Assembly (NCBI GenBank): GCA_024291935.2
Contig: CM044307.1
Span: 94,679,461 to 94,743,460 of the forward strand
Reading direction: 5' to 3'
Source: Okapia johnstoni
Lineage: Eukaryota; Chordata; Mammalia; Artiodactyla; Giraffidae
Length of the DNA: 64,000 nt
Under the pieces are notes generated by a model. It saw only the letters and a program-made list of their open reading frames with translations, was not told where the DNA came from and did not search any database. Below, in pieces: positions 1 through 11,974 of this stretch (positions are counted from its first letter, which is position 1; every line of letters begins with the position of its first letter). The position numbers and the translations under genes are program-made.

Positions 1-638
1 TCATAAACATAATAGTTATGCTATAATTGGTGGTAACAAAACATTTATGTATATGTGATTATATTATAATTTTAGCTAAAGATGTTTACACCAAACATGG
101 AAGGGTATTAATGTGCAATTAGATATTTTCTCTACCTCTATTTTACATATTTACATAGTAAATTGCCTTCATGAAAATTACCATATAAATATGTATATTT
201 TCAAAAATATTTTACAGTAAACTATGTAGTTGATATAAAAGTTGTTATAATGAGGTAACGGGAAATTTTGACTTAAAATAAAACACATTTTTCCTAAGAA
301 ATTCTCTTTTAGGGACAGTTTGTGTTCTTGAGAATGTCTCATTTACTTGAATACCCATCTGCAAATGGAGTAGACCCTTGTCATATACAAAGTAAATATC
401 CTAAGAATTTTGAGACTTACTAAGTACGTAAAAATGCATCATAAAATTTAACTCACCAATAAAATGTAGTGAAATAAATCTGAAATATAAAAGCAACCTT
501 TGTAGATCCTTAATAATTTTATAAATCCAGGACTAAAGTCATTTATAAACTGTACCAATATATTCAGAATGAGCCCTCACTGAAACCATTTTTTGTATTT
601 CTTTTTAAATTTTAATAGTTCCTATGGATTGTTTGTAA
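1..638. other. AT-rich sequence, nothing identified
   Basis: No convincing open frame, structured RNA or recognisable repeat. It looks like neutral intergenic or intronic DNA. Confidence 0.6.
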
Positions 639-814
639 GTGCTGCTGCTGCTGCTGCTAAGTCACTTCAGTCATGTCCAACTCTGTGCAACCCCATAGAC
701 GGCAGCCCACCAGGCTCCTCTGTCCCTAGGATTCTCCAGGCAAGAATACTGGAGTGGGTTGCCATTTCCTTCTCCGATGCATGCATGCATGCATGCTAAG
801 TCGCTTCAGTCGTG
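639..814 (-). mobile_element. Bov-A2 SINE fragment
   Basis: On the minus strand this reads as the end of one BovA unit, a CATG-repeat linker, then a second BovA unit with the hallmarks GGAGAAGGAAATGGCAACCC and CTGAAG..GACTTAGCAGC. The (GCT)6 tract at 641-658 is the SINE's AGC tail, and the (ATGC)5 tract at 777-796 is the inter-unit linker. A small open frame through this stretch is a SINE artefact. Confidence 0.9.
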
Positions 815-1054
815 ATGAACCACTGCCAAATTGGATATTCTTGTTTTTGTTTTATATTAAATCTCTATTTTCTAGCTAAGAATCATCACTTTCTGGTCTT
901 AATTCAAGAAAAATCAGTGTTCTCACTAAGGGTTAGTCCTCCTTCTATGCTCTGTGGCTGGCTCACTTGCCTGCCCTAATGAAGCTTACCTTCATTATTA
1001 TCCATTATCATCACTAGCCATTTGCTTTGTATTGCTTTTATTATCTATTTATTG
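815..1054. other. Unassigned AT-rich sequence
   Basis: No recognisable element or gene between the Bov-A2 fragment and the CHR-type SINE. Confidence 0.5.
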
Positions 1055-1150
1055 GATGTGCAGGATCTTAATTCCACACCAGAAATGGAACCCATTCCCC
1101 TTGAAGTGGAAGCCCAGAGTCTCAAGCACTGGTCTGTGAGGGAAGTCCCC
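1055..1150 (-). mobile_element. CHR-type SINE, 5' part only
   Basis: The stretch ending in AGGGAAGTCCCC, with the preceding block 'agtctcaagcactggtct', matches the inverted head of cetartiodactyl tRNA-derived CHR SINEs. Only the end nearest the tRNA-like head is retained. Family assignment is from memory of the consensus. Confidence 0.65.
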
Positions 1151-1595
1151 TGGTGTTGCTTTTATGATAAAATCTAAACATCTTATCATGACCTATAGTG
1201 TCTTAAATGATCTGTGTCTTTCTCCAACCTTATCTTTTACTCCCTCTGTGCAGTTCTTCTCTAACAGTAGTATTTTCCATTCTATTTCTACAACACAGAT
1301 GCACTTACCGTTTCTTGCCTCTGCTTCCTCTGGTAGAGGTTTTTTCTCAACTTTTTTCCTGGCTGGGTCACTAAGGTCACTCAAGTCTTAACTCCTATGT
1401 CATATCACCAGAGAGATCCTGTGACTACAAAATTCCCCTCTTCCTTTCCCATTATATCATCTGCGCTTCACTCAACATTTAACACAATTTCTTTGTCTAT
1501 TTCTGTCTCTTGGCCATATAAGAATGTAAGCTGAATAAAAGAGAAAGTGCAGTAAACAATCAATAGTTATTTGATTCATGAACAAATAAATGGAA
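1151..1595 (+). mobile_element. LINE-2 (L2) 3' fragment
   Basis: The order of motifs follows the L2 3' region: 'atgacctatagtgtctta' (L2 'atggcctacaaggccct'), a pyrimidine-rich middle, 'agaatgtaagctgaat' and the end 'caatagttatttgattcatgaa'. It is highly diverged, as expected for a mammal-wide relic. The short open frames on both strands here are fortuitous. Confidence 0.75.
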
Positions 1596-2667
1596 ACCAG
1601 CTAAAAAGGAAAAAAAGCTTCTTTGAGAAGCTGCATTTTATACCTGGAAGACTCATAATACAGATTAGCATATGAAAGGTTCTACATACCTTGTATAAAG
1701 AAACCTATTTTGTTTTCTTTGACCCAGAGTTTCCAAATTCTTTTGAACGTAAAACATTTGTTTTTTAAATAGTTATCTATTAACATCTCTCTTAACTATA
1801 GTTTTTTTGAACACTCGATAGTGAACATTAATTTTTTCCTATCTTATTGAGATTTTCATAATTCAAAATAAATATAAGTAAGCATTCTAATAAATCCATG
1901 AAAAAAGTTTAAAGTATTGAGAAAGTCAGAATATTTTTCTAAGTGAAGTAGTTGAGTTCGAAAGAAAAAGGCATTTTGCCATTAGCTTTCTTGCCCATAG
2001 TTGACAGGTGATGAAACAGTACATGGAGTAATATGTTTTCCTTTTGCTTTCTAAATTTGTATTAAGCCCATAGCAATTCTGCAGCAAATTTAATGATGTT
2101 TGGGGGGAAAATGTCTAATATAAAATATTTTATTATAAAAATTCTGAAACATTAAAGCTATACTATATCTGCCTCTATGTTTGACAACATGGAAAAGAAG
2201 TACTATAGTTGCAGGGAGGGATTAAGAATGTTTTTAGAAATGAAAGCAAAAACCTGAACTGAATAGACATTATTCCCTAGTGCTTAACTCTGAGGGATGT
2301 TTTTATTGCATTTTGTGTTTGACAAAACATAGTTTTTCATGTTCAAATTTTAGGAAAGTTGAGCCTGTCCTGGCATAATGGATTAAGTTATAAATTCTCT
2401 TGCCATTTCTCAAGTGATATACTGAAATATATTTCTGAAGCAATACATTAAAATGTATTTAGTATAATTCCATCATGAATTTTTTAATAAAAAGGGAAGA
2501 TGTAGCTTTAAAGGATTTGGAAGTCTTTTTCAAGGTGTTATTTTTTTCATTTCTTCTTATTTGCAATGAAGATAGGTTAATAAACTTTCATTTAAAGAAA
2601 TATTGTTCATTCCAAAAATGAATCTTAAGTGAGCTAAAGAAACTCTGCCCTAGGTTTTAGATATTGT
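1596..2667. other. AT-rich sequence, nothing identified
   Basis: No recognisable gene, RNA or repeat apart from short homopolymer runs. Confidence 0.55.
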
Positions 2668-2964
2668 CATTCCCATTGGGAGAAGGCAATGGCACCCTAC
2701 TCCAGTACTCTTGCCTGGAGAATCCCATGGACAGAGGAGCCTGGTAGGCTACAGTCCATGGGGTCGCTAAGAGTCAGACGACTGAGCGACTTCACTTTCA
2801 CTTTCCCCTTTCATGCACTGGAGAAGGAAATGGCAACCCACTCCAGTGTTCTTGCCTGGAGAATCCCAGGGACGGCGGAGCCTGGTGGGCTGCCGTCTAT
2901 GGGGTCGCACAGGGTCAGACACGACTGAAGCGACTTAGCAGCAGCAGCAGCAGCATTCCCATTG
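2668..2964 (+). mobile_element. Bov-A2 SINE (two BovA units) with target-site duplication
   Basis: Two head-to-tail BovA units separated by the 'ttcactttcac..cctttcatgcactgg' linker and ending in (AGC)n. The 11-bp repeat CATTCCCATTG flanks the element at 2668-2678 and 2954-2964, so the insertion proper is 2679-2953. The continuous open frame across it is a property of the SINE, not a gene. Confidence 0.96.
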
Positions 2965-3300
2965 ATTATTAAGCTTCAAGACTTAAAAAAAAAATACTGC
3001 CTATCTCCACTGAATTCAAACTATTACTCTGAAGTTCAAGCTACCCAAATTATTACCAGTTTGAGAAAGTATGCTTAAAAATAGACTATGTCTCTTGAGA
3101 TCATGTCACACAAATATTGCTTCCTTTCTCAAATGAGCTTTAGATAAGCCTAAATAAATCAAGTTAGCTAATAGATTTTTTTTTCTTCCTTTTACCAGAT
3201 TACTTGGACTGAACCATTAATCTGGTGAACCTTTTAAGAAACATTAAGAATAGTTAAGGGATTGCCTAAGATTATTTCCAAACTCAACTGCCACAACTAT
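2965..3300. other. Unassigned sequence
   Basis: No feature beyond a short T run near 3178-3184. Confidence 0.5.
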
Positions 3301-3430
3301 TTTGTTGTTGTTCAGCAGCTAAGTTGTATCAGACTTTTTGTGACTCCATGGACTGTAGCCCACCAGGCCTTTCTTTGCATGAGGTTTTCCATGTAAGAAT
3401 ATTGGAGTGGGTTGCCGTTTACTTCTCCAA
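3301..3430 (-). mobile_element. BovA-type SINE fragment
   Basis: Inverted BovA body: 'gactccatggactgtagcc', 'caccaggc' and 'ttggagtgggttgcc' are recognisable. It begins with a TTGTTGTTG tract that is the reverse of an AAC-rich tail. No tRNA-like head is seen, so it is 5' truncated. Confidence 0.85.
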
Positions 3431-3514
3431 TAGATAACACTAAAGCTCATTTACAACTGTGGGTTCTATCTAAAACAGTTTTAAAAGTGCATACCAGGTA
3501 GAAGCAGACATTCA

Positions 3515-3680
3515 TATTTTTTTTTCTTGAACTCTTATTTTATACTAGACCCCATGCTATGCACTTTATGTGCATGATCTCATTTAATTTTCATAAAAAC
3601 TCTGAGGTAGCCACTAAACACGATCTCTACTAGAGTCAGAATTCAAAAGCAGGGCAGAATTCAAAAACTTCACTACAGAA
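3515..3680 (-). mobile_element. MIR SINE
   Basis: 'atgcactttatgtgcatgat', 'ctcatttaattttcat' and 'ctctgaggtag' match the reverse complement of the MIR 3' half. Divergence is high and the edges are approximate. Confidence 0.75.
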
Positions 3681-4681
3681 ACGTAACTTCTTGCTGACAA
3701 TGTGTATCAAGGACTGGGAATGTAGGATTGGGATAATGGATAAAGAATTTGTAGTTGAAAGATAGGGAGAGAGCAGGAAGCAACCGTAAATTAAGCTTTT
3801 TTTTTTTTTTTTTTTAAGAAATTGGATACTGTAATTCCATGTGAAAAAGCAAAAAAGGAACCCTTTTGAGAGACAAAAAAGAAGAGTAGTCTCAGAGCAA
3901 AATGATAAAATTTTCAGAAAAGGTGGTCTGTAGTATTAATGGAGATATCGACGTCAGAATTCCATACAACTAGTCTATTTTTGAGTTTGGAAGCACTTTA
4001 GATATCAACTAGACCATCACATCATGCTCAGATGAGAAAATGAATAATTAATGGCAATTTATTTTAATCATTCACTGAACATTTACTTGGCCTCTGCTAT
4101 ATTTCAAGAACTTGGTTGGTTATTTTTCATAACAACCCTTGGCTTACTCCTAAGATACTCAGTATTTGAACAGGAGATATACAGGTAATTATGACACAGC
4201 ATGATAGACGTTGTAAGAGAGTCATGTTCAAGGATAAGAGCTAGGTTGTAGATCATTGCTATTTTGGTAAAAAGTAGATAGGACACAATTAGGAACTGTT
4301 TTTCAGAGAGTGTGATAATTGATCCATGCTTGGAAGACTAAGGAGGAGAGTCAGGCCTCAGAATGGAGGAAGAACATTGCAGGTCGAGGGATACAAAGTA
4401 TGTGCAAAAACATGGGATATGAAATAGTTCAGTATCTATGGAAGGACACATAATATTGGTATGGGCTTACCTCATAAAAAAGTTTATTTCCCATGATTCC
4501 CTAGTTGTCTTTTCATGCTTCACCTCTATTAGTTTCACATAAGATAATCAAGAAAATTAGAGGGTTAGAGGGATAAATTGGGAGATTGGGATTGACATAT
4601 ACAAACCAATACATATAAAATATATAAACAAGGAGGCAGTTGTTTTTGCATTTTTTTCAAGAAACTGAGGCTCAGAAGGTA
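3681..4681. other. Unassigned sequence with poly-T tract
   Basis: Contains a T run at about 3797-3815. A weak resemblance to an old L2/MIR-like segment around 4070-4290 was not strong enough to call. Confidence 0.5.
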
Positions 4682-4836
4682 ATACAGGAAACCCAGGTTC
4701 AATCTGTAGTTTGGGAAGATCTCCTGGTGAAGGAAATGGCAACCGACCCCAGCATTCTTGCCTGGAGAATTCCATGGAAAGAGGAGCCTGGCAGGGGGGC
4801 TGCAAAGAGTCAGATATGACTGAGTGATTTTCACTC
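4682..4836 (+). mobile_element. Bov-tA SINE, head-truncated
   Basis: Retains the second half of the tRNA-related region (B-box-like 'ggttcaatc') and the BovA body ('ggcaaccgaccccagcattc', 'gaggagcctggcag', 'agatatgactgagtg'). The A-box end is missing. Confidence 0.85.
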
Positions 4837-4842
4837 ACTCAC

Positions 4843-5030
4843 TATATATAAAATAGATAACTAATAAGGACCTACTATATAGCAAAAGGAACTCTACTTA
4901 ATACTCTATAATGACCTATGTATGAAAAGACTCTAAAAAAGAGTGGAAACATGTATAACTGATCCACCTTGCTGTACAGCAGAAACTAATATAACATTGT
5001 ACGTCAAGTCTACTACAATAATTTTTTTTA
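4843..5030 (+). mobile_element. LINE-1 3' UTR, artiodactyl type
   Basis: 'ggacctactatatagcaaaa', 'actctacttaatactct', 'ccaccttgctgtacagcaga' and the A-rich end match the L1 3' UTR found repeatedly in this window (26610, 50528, 58880). No coding part remains. Confidence 0.8.
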
Positions 5031-6985
5031 AGAATTAGATAAAAGTGTATCTTTTAGTGTTGTATCAACTCTGCCATCTTTCATTTTCTAGCCTATATTG
5101 AAGGGCTTTGTGAGTACTTAATATATATTCTTTCTTATGGTACACACGCTGCTATGTCATAGATAAAGCATGTAACAAAACATATTGTATTTCTCTTTTG
5201 ATTGTATTTGCTTGTATTTTGACAATTAATTACAATTCCCAAATAGGTTCTCAATATATAAAGTTCAGTATCATAAACACAAACACCTATAGTAGCCACA
5301 TATGCAAAATCCCCAAGAGTGGAGCTGGGCATTTGCCAAGCGCATTCACACCCTTTGTGTGGTTGGTGGAGCTGAGGCAAGGTCAGGAGACACTGCCTCA
5401 CAAAGAAATAGCTGTTGCCATGGAGGGAAGTGAAATTAGTTCCCAGGGAAAGCATTTTTATTCTGAAATATCTAAGTATTCTAACTGATCAGTAAAACTT
5501 TGGACCAATTTGGGTTAATAACATTAAGCTGCCTTTCATTCTTATATTTTTATAATTTAAGTAAGTGATTTCTATAACTTTTATGATATGGGTAATTTAT
5601 CTGTAATTTATATATAATCCTTTTCATATGTGATTTCTTTGATAATTTTACTCTCTTCTCTAAAGCTGCCCTATGGTCCCTTCTACATATTAATCTGTTT
5701 TGGAAAGAGAATTAAATGAAAAACATTTATCTATAATAGCTTTAAAATGAGTAGACTGTGCTAAGAAAAAGCAGTTTAAGTATTCACTGAGGACAACATG
5801 GAATAATGCAGAAAACTAAGACTTACTCCATAAATACAACATCTATTAATACAATATCTTAAAACTAATTTTGAAAAACATCACATGGCACATTTTCCAA
5901 CTGAGGGAGAAAAGATCTAAGAGACAACTGATGTGCAATGAAACCTTCTCACTCTTGACAATAGAAGTATTTAAATGCATTTTCAAAATTACCAAATTTA
6001 AATTTTAGGAATGCCATGTGAGATACATGTCTCATCCCCACTTTGATAAGTGTGGTCATATAGTGTTTTATTACCAAGAATACAAATAGTTAATGTCAAC
6101 AAAGTTTTTAAATCTTCAGCTAATACAAATTACCCCATATTCCTCACAATCTGCAATTTTATCACTACTCTAGTAAAGTGTATCATCAAAGAAGCACTTG
6201 AAATTCATAAAACTTTATCAGAAAATATTATATGCCCAATGATGATCAATGTGCATGCCATTTGGAATAGAAATCAAGCGTGTGTGAGTGTGTGAGTGTA
6301 TGTATGTGTATAGTGGGAGATGCACAGGAACACCTTACATATAAAAAGAAAATATTTGCTTTGCCAGTATATAAACATACAGTGATGAATAATCGTATAA
6401 CCATTAGAAGCTTTAGGGGGGATCATTTAACCCTGGTAATCAGCATTGATCTAATATTCCAATCTGGTATCATTTCTCAGTCTTCTTCCCTTTTTTTTTC
6501 CCTTCTTTACAGCACTTAGTCATGGCCTTCTTTGGAAATTATTTTAAACATATTTTTGTTAGATATGTGATGCAAGTTTTCCAGGTAATAATACCATTAA
6601 TAAATTTATTTTATTTCCTTAATATATCATACAATGCTTTAGACTCTCCAAAAAACTCATAGGGGGAAAAACTTTTTGACTTCAATAAATCCAATTCAAA
6701 CCAAGATGGTAATGTTGTTTTCCTGTTTTCAATTTTCTTCTCTTTGCCTTCACTGGTGAGTGTATAGTCTGGCTTCCTTGCATTAAATTCAAACCAGAAG
6801 GAATATTTCCATTCATTCATGAATAATCTAGTAAACAAGACTGTTTCCTAATTACATCTCTTTTTTAACAGGCCATTTGGTGTCTATTCATACTATACTT
6901 TAAAGAATGCTATCAATTTTGAATATGATTTTATCAAAAACTTACAAACAAAACCAGCCAAAAAACAAAATTCTATTCTGTATTT
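5031..6985. other. AT-rich sequence, no supported gene
   Basis: Two overlapping opposite-strand open frames near 5135-5488 (about 100 codons each) show no recognisable domain and probably occur by chance. An imperfect TG repeat lies at 6279-6312. Confidence 0.5.
6279..6312. repeat. Imperfect (TG)n microsatellite
   Basis: Alternating TG/TGAG/TATG units. It is interrupted and therefore probably stable. Confidence 0.8.
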
Positions 6986-7400
6986 TCTATAAGCATCATC
7001 AGCTGCATTCAAGCATCTTTGACCTGACATTTGTTTGCTTTGTCCTTATTCTCTCCCTGTTCTGTTCTCAGCTTCTTTTCTGCTTCCTACAACTTGAATT
7101 GTTGCATTCCCTAAGACTTGGTCCTTGCCCATTTGTTTTCTCTTTGTGCACTTTTTCTGGCAATATTGTCTCTCACTAGGATGTCAGCAATCCTTTCAAA
7201 TGATGTTCTTTGCCTCAGTTTCTCCCCTTAGCTCTCACTCCAACTATCTCCTCTTAGACATTGATAATTTAGTGTTAATTTGGTACACTCAATGTGACCA
7301 GCAAATTCACCAACCTTTGTCCTGAACTTGCTTTTCTCACTGATCTGTTACCTCTCTGTAGCCCCATCCTGTTCCCAGTCATTCCGCTTATAGTTTTCAA
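6986..7400 (+). mobile_element. L2 LINE, ORF2 3' region
   Basis: 'acttggtccttgcccatttg', 'cttagacattgataattt' and 'ctcaatgtgaccagcaaatt' follow, in order, the L2 block whose consensus reads 'tcggtcctagggcctct', 'tggacattgacacttgga' and 'ctcaatgtgtccaaaact'. It is heavily mutated with no usable frame. The 90-codon open frame here is pyrimidine-rich chance. Confidence 0.65.
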
Positions 7401-7639
7401 TCTGTGTTCTGAGTAAGCATGGGGTACGTGTGGCTCTGGGTCTCATTCTTCTCCTCTCTTTCAACCAGAGCAACTGTACTTTTATTTATACAGAGTTTAT
7501 AGAGTTTCTGGATGAGATTTGATTTGTCAATAAAACGATCAGTAGAATAAACCTGACAACCACTGATGTATTTCAAAATTCTAAATGCCATTCTTAATCA
7601 TTTACTAACATGACCTTCCTCCCAATGACAAGCAACATC
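7401..7639. other. Unassigned sequence
   Basis: Lies between two L2-like stretches and may be part of the same decayed element, but no motif is clear. Confidence 0.4.
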
Positions 7640-8090
7640 TCAGGGCTTTTAAACTCATGTTACTTTTGCTGGAAAAAGTAAAGTTTTACTGAACTGTCTC
7701 CCAGTGCCAGGTTTCCATATATTAATGGGCTCCCTTATTATATTAAGTCTCCAAAGATGGTTATGATCTCTCTCTAAGCATTAGCTTACTCAAACTTTTT
7801 TTCCTAAACAAGTAATATCCTATTCTATCTCTTTGTTCAAAAATTCCTTCTTTATAAATCATCTCACTCAACTTTGCATGTGATAATACTACTTATTTTT
7901 CAAGCAGTAGCACAAAGAAATATTCTTTGGAACCCAAGACAAAAATAATATCTTTATTCTTAGAACTTTCACAGCATTTTTTCATACCTCTCTATTTCAT
8001 ATATTCATTTTTATGCTGGATTGTAATTATTGAGACATATGACATATGATTTCTACTACAATCCTGGTCTAGAGGTTCTATTTTTACCTT
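7640..8090 (+). mobile_element. Possible L2 3' end
   Basis: The 'cacagcattttttcatacct' to 'ggattgtaattattgagaca' block resembles the L2 3' tail ('cacttatcac...tgtaattattt'). Weak, called mainly because an L2 fragment lies just upstream in the same orientation. Confidence 0.4.
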
Positions 8091-8949
8091 ATTTGTAAAT
8101 TATTTCATATCTACAGAATGCTTAATATAGAACTTTAAAAATATATTCAATAAGTCACTGTTTTTTTTTTTTTATTCCTTCCTTTTTCAGATAAAAAGCA
8201 GCAAAGAACATATGTGTGATAAGGTAACTTGCCTGCTTCTGTAAAGCCAGTTGGTGTCAGAGAAGCAAGAAAGACTCATATATATTAATTATCCATCCTA
8301 GTTGTAAGAAATACTCTTTGATATTCCCTGTGGTATGCACCTAATTCTTCACTTAATATGTTTGAGGCATATTTAGTGTGCACTGACTCAGACAAGACTC
8401 CAAAAGAGGAATTCCAACAGGCCACTGGAGTTTTACAACTCAACTTCACAGCGATTTATTTATCAAATACGTTTGCATCAAGAACTAGATATAGATTGGG
8501 TCACCAAAAGTTCTTTCTAATAAGGTCATAAAATCCATCTGTTGAAGAAGAGTACTTTATTTCAACAATATGTGTTGAGTTGAATCAACGTTAATGAAAA
8601 TTACACTGCAGTCTCTTCTCATTCTTCGGAAAGCAAGACCTCATCAACAGGCTTACAACAAAAAAGTATCTATTTCTTAAGATATTTCCACAATTAAAGT
8701 CTCTATCTTGACTACTCTTTTCAAAATGGTCTCTATATACTTAGGAAGGTCTCAGTTTTCTAATTTCAGTACCAAATGCACTTCCCAAGTAATGTATTGT
8801 TCTCACCCTTAAGATATCAAGTTGATAATAGCATGGACCAGTCATTGCCAAGGCAGGTTGATGATCAGTATAAGCAAGGTGACCTTTACAAATACACATT
8901 TCAGAGCTCTAAAGTCAGGTTTGCTATATCAGAATTCTCAAGGGATATG
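8091..8949. other. AT-rich sequence, nothing identified
   Basis: Contains a T run at about 8161-8173. No gene or repeat recognised. Confidence 0.5.
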
Positions 8950-9357
8950 ATTTAAGATTGAACATGTATCTTTAAAATCTATCCACCAACACTACCTCCT
9001 AGTATTTCTGAGCATAAGCTAGATTTGGCAAATAGAGATAAGAACTTATTCTGTGCTTCTCAGGAAAACAAAACTAGAGACGATGTTACATGTTAACAGA
9101 TTAAACTTGAAATCTAGAGAAAATACAGAAAGAAAATTTTCTAGTAAAAATATAAAGAAGTAGGTTCTTTATACTATGTCTGAACTCTAGCAAAATACAA
9201 TGTTAATAACTGGGATTGTTTAGTCAGTGTTTAGAGAACAATCCACTAGATCATCTATAGCAAACAATTCCCTTAATTTAATTGAGTTTATCATTTTGGT
9301 CAAAGTATTAGAATTAATTATATTAAGTATCATTGAGAGAAATTAATACCATCTATT
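8950..9357 (+). repeat. 408-bp direct duplication, copy A
   Basis: Matches 10618-11025 base for base at a constant offset of 1,668 bp with no indels. I count two substitutions: C/G at 'aaaatCtatcc' and C/G at 'acctCctag'. The unit contains no recognisable mobile element, so this is a duplication of otherwise unique sequence rather than two insertions of one repeat family. Confidence 0.95.
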
Positions 9358-10617
9358 TGCTTTACAAATTCATAATTCACTAATAAGAATTTATCTTGCT
9401 AAAATCAATTTTTATAAAATAGAGTTTGTAAATAAATTCTTAAGGTTTTATTTCCTAAAATATGAAAATTCCAGGTAATAAAATTTATAGTAAAATTTGG
9501 ATATGCTATCAGTATTTCTGGCATGAAGAATTATATTGCTCATTTTTTATATAGTAGACATTTATTTATCATTTCTAGATACCAGATACTAAGCTAGGCA
9601 CTGGAAATACAAAGAAAATTAAAATTTTTTTTTGCAGCTTTAGGAGACTTCAGATTAGCAAATTTGCCTTCATCTTTAAAATTTGTCTGTATGATCTCAT
9701 TTTCTATTTATATGTTGCTAATTTTTTTTAGTATACTTTATGGTAGGCATTTCAAATCCACAAACATTTTTTTGGGGAGGGAAGGATGTAAAGTGAAATA
9801 AAATGCTTTAAAGGGTTATAGATTACAAAATCAAATGCTTAGCATATAAATTTCTATATTTATGTTAATTCATTATTTGTGTTGCTTGAGCAGACGGTGT
9901 AGTGATTTGTGTATAAAAAGTGTGTTGATCAATTTTGTGAAAAAGCCTGGCATAAAATGTTTAAATTTTATGACACTATAAACTAATTTAGAATTTAAAA
10001 AAAAATAATGAGTTGAAGGATAAATGTGATAGCCTGCAAAACTCTGACTAATAAAGACTACCTCTTACATCACCATAAGAAGACAAAAGTTGGAAGATAC
10101 CAAGATTGCTGAGAAGTCCTGCATCAGAGGAACCTGCATGAGAGGAAAATCACTGAGAAAAACACATAGTTGACATAGCAGTTTATAGTCTTGTTTGGAG
10201 TTAGAAGAACAAGGATGATGCATGTCCATGTGATTGGAATTTATGGTGCAATATAAACTAATAAAACCCCCAGTACTTCAGATGTGTTTTTAGGTTCCTC
10301 ATTCTGGGCAAAGGCAGATAAAGATTTATCTGTTACCATTAAAAGAGTTAGTTTGCATTGTTTACATTAAATAATGGTCAGGATCAAAAGAGTCTGGATA
10401 AAATAGAAGAGTACATGAAAATTAGTAGAACTTAATATGGAATCCTGAGATCAGTTTTAAAAGCGACATATGAGAGTTGCCTGGTACAGTGGTTTTGTAC
10501 TGGTTCTTCATAGCAGGATGAGACCCTGCCAGGCTGCCTTTGGCTGAAAATCACAAGGGGCTGGAAAGTGTCACCTGGAAAGTCAGGAGAAGAGGCCACA
10601 GTGCCTAGGCCCCATCA
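9358..10617. other. Spacer between duplication copies
   Basis: 1,260 bp of AT-rich sequence. A short stretch near 9545-9610 weakly resembles an old mammal-wide repeat end. 10440-10615 is more GC-rich and unassigned. Confidence 0.5.
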
Positions 10618-11025
10618 ATTTAAGATTGAACATGTATCTTTAAAATGTATCCACCAACACTACCTGCTAGTATTTCTGAGCATAAGCTAGATTTGGCAAA
10701 TAGAGATAAGAACTTATTCTGTGCTTCTCAGGAAAACAAAACTAGAGACGATGTTACATGTTAACAGATTAAACTTGAAATCTAGAGAAAATACAGAAAG
10801 AAAATTTTCTAGTAAAAATATAAAGAAGTAGGTTCTTTATACTATGTCTGAACTCTAGCAAAATACAATGTTAATAACTGGGATTGTTTAGTCAGTGTTT
10901 AGAGAACAATCCACTAGATCATCTATAGCAAACAATTCCCTTAATTTAATTGAGTTTATCATTTTGGTCAAAGTATTAGAATTAATTATATTAAGTATCA
11001 TTGAGAGAAATTAATACCATCTATT
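10618..11025 (+). repeat. 408-bp direct duplication, copy B
   Basis: Second copy of 8950-9357. Similarity starts abruptly at 'atttaagattg' (flank A 'gggatatg', flank B 'ccccatca') and stops abruptly after 'atctatt', where copy A continues 'tgctttac' and copy B continues 'aattaaga'. The near-identity implies a recent event, gene conversion, or an assembly error. Confidence 0.95.
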
Positions 11026-11090
11026 AATTAAGATTATGACAATTAAGATTATGTCAATTAATATTATCATTATTAATTAAGATTATGGTG
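11023..11090 (+). repeat. Short imperfect AT-rich tandem repeats
   Basis: About four imperfect units built on 'attaattaagattatg' sit directly at the downstream edge of duplication copy B. They are absent at the matching edge of copy A. Confidence 0.8.
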
Positions 11091-11289
11091 ATGTAAAGAT
11101 TAAACCAATCTTTCATTGGTTAGGCATCTGTTTTGATTGATCAGTGCTTCTGACTTACCCACTGTTAAATATTTGCCTATCTTCTCTGCTGGGAAGTATA
11201 AATGAGGATTGTTAGTTATTATAAAATTATTGGTCATCTCTGGAACTCATTCTCCTTTAAGAACTCTAAAAATATAGAGTACATACAAT

Positions 11290-11856
11290 TATTGGGCTCC
11301 AAAATCACTGTGGAGGGTGACTGCAGCCCACAAAATCAAAAGACGCTTGTTCCTTGGAGAAAAGGTATGACAAACCTAGACAGTATATTAAAAAGCAGGG
11401 ACGTCACTTGCCAACAAAGGTCCATATAGTCAAAGGTATGGTTTTTCCAGTAGTTATGTATGGATGTGAGAGTTGGACTGTAAAGAAGGCTGAGTGTCGA
11501 AAAATTGATACGTTCAAATGCTGGAGAAGACTTGGACATCAAGGAGATCCAACCAGTCCATCCTGAAGGAAATCAACCCTGAATATTCATTGGAAGGACT
11601 GATGCTGAAGCTGAAGCTCCAATACTTTGGCCACCTGATGTGAAGAGCCAACTCATTAGAAAAGACCCTGATGCTGGGGAAGATTGAGGGCAGGAGGAGA
11701 AGGGGGCGACAGAGTATAAGATGGTTGGATGACATCATCAACTCAATGGACATGAGTTTGAGCAAACTGTAGAAGGTAGTGAAGGACAGTGAAGCCTGGC
11801 ATGCTGCAGTTCAGGGGTCGAGAAGAGTTGGACATGACTTAGTGACTGAATAACAA
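11290..11856 (+). mobile_element. BovB LINE, 5'-truncated 3' end
   Basis: Homologous to the last ~570 bp of BovB. It encodes remnants of the ORF2 C-terminal part, with recognisable pieces such as VKGMVFPVVMYGCESWTVKK near 11430-11490. Indels break the frame, including loss of part of the region after 'gaagacttgg'. The tail is 'tgaataacaataacag', the AAC-rich tail type. Confidence 0.93.
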
Positions 11857-11974
11857 TAACAGCAATATACAATAAATATAGCATCAGAGCAAATGGAAAC
11901 GAATGCATATGTTCTTGTCTTCCAATTAAATATGACTGAACAGTTAGATAAAGCTTCTAAAAAAGGTCATATGA

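Noticed and set aside
593..799. Small open frame treated as a gene
   Set aside because: It runs through an inverted Bov-A2 SINE and its tail microsatellite. The translation is typical of antisense SINE sequence.
5135..5488. Overlapping ~100-codon open frames on opposite strands
   Set aside because: No domain, no splice or promoter context, and an overlapping frame on the other strand. Chance in a locally less AT-rich patch.
11023..11090. CRISPR-like array
   Set aside because: Units are short, AT-rich and imperfect without unique spacers, and the host is a mammal.
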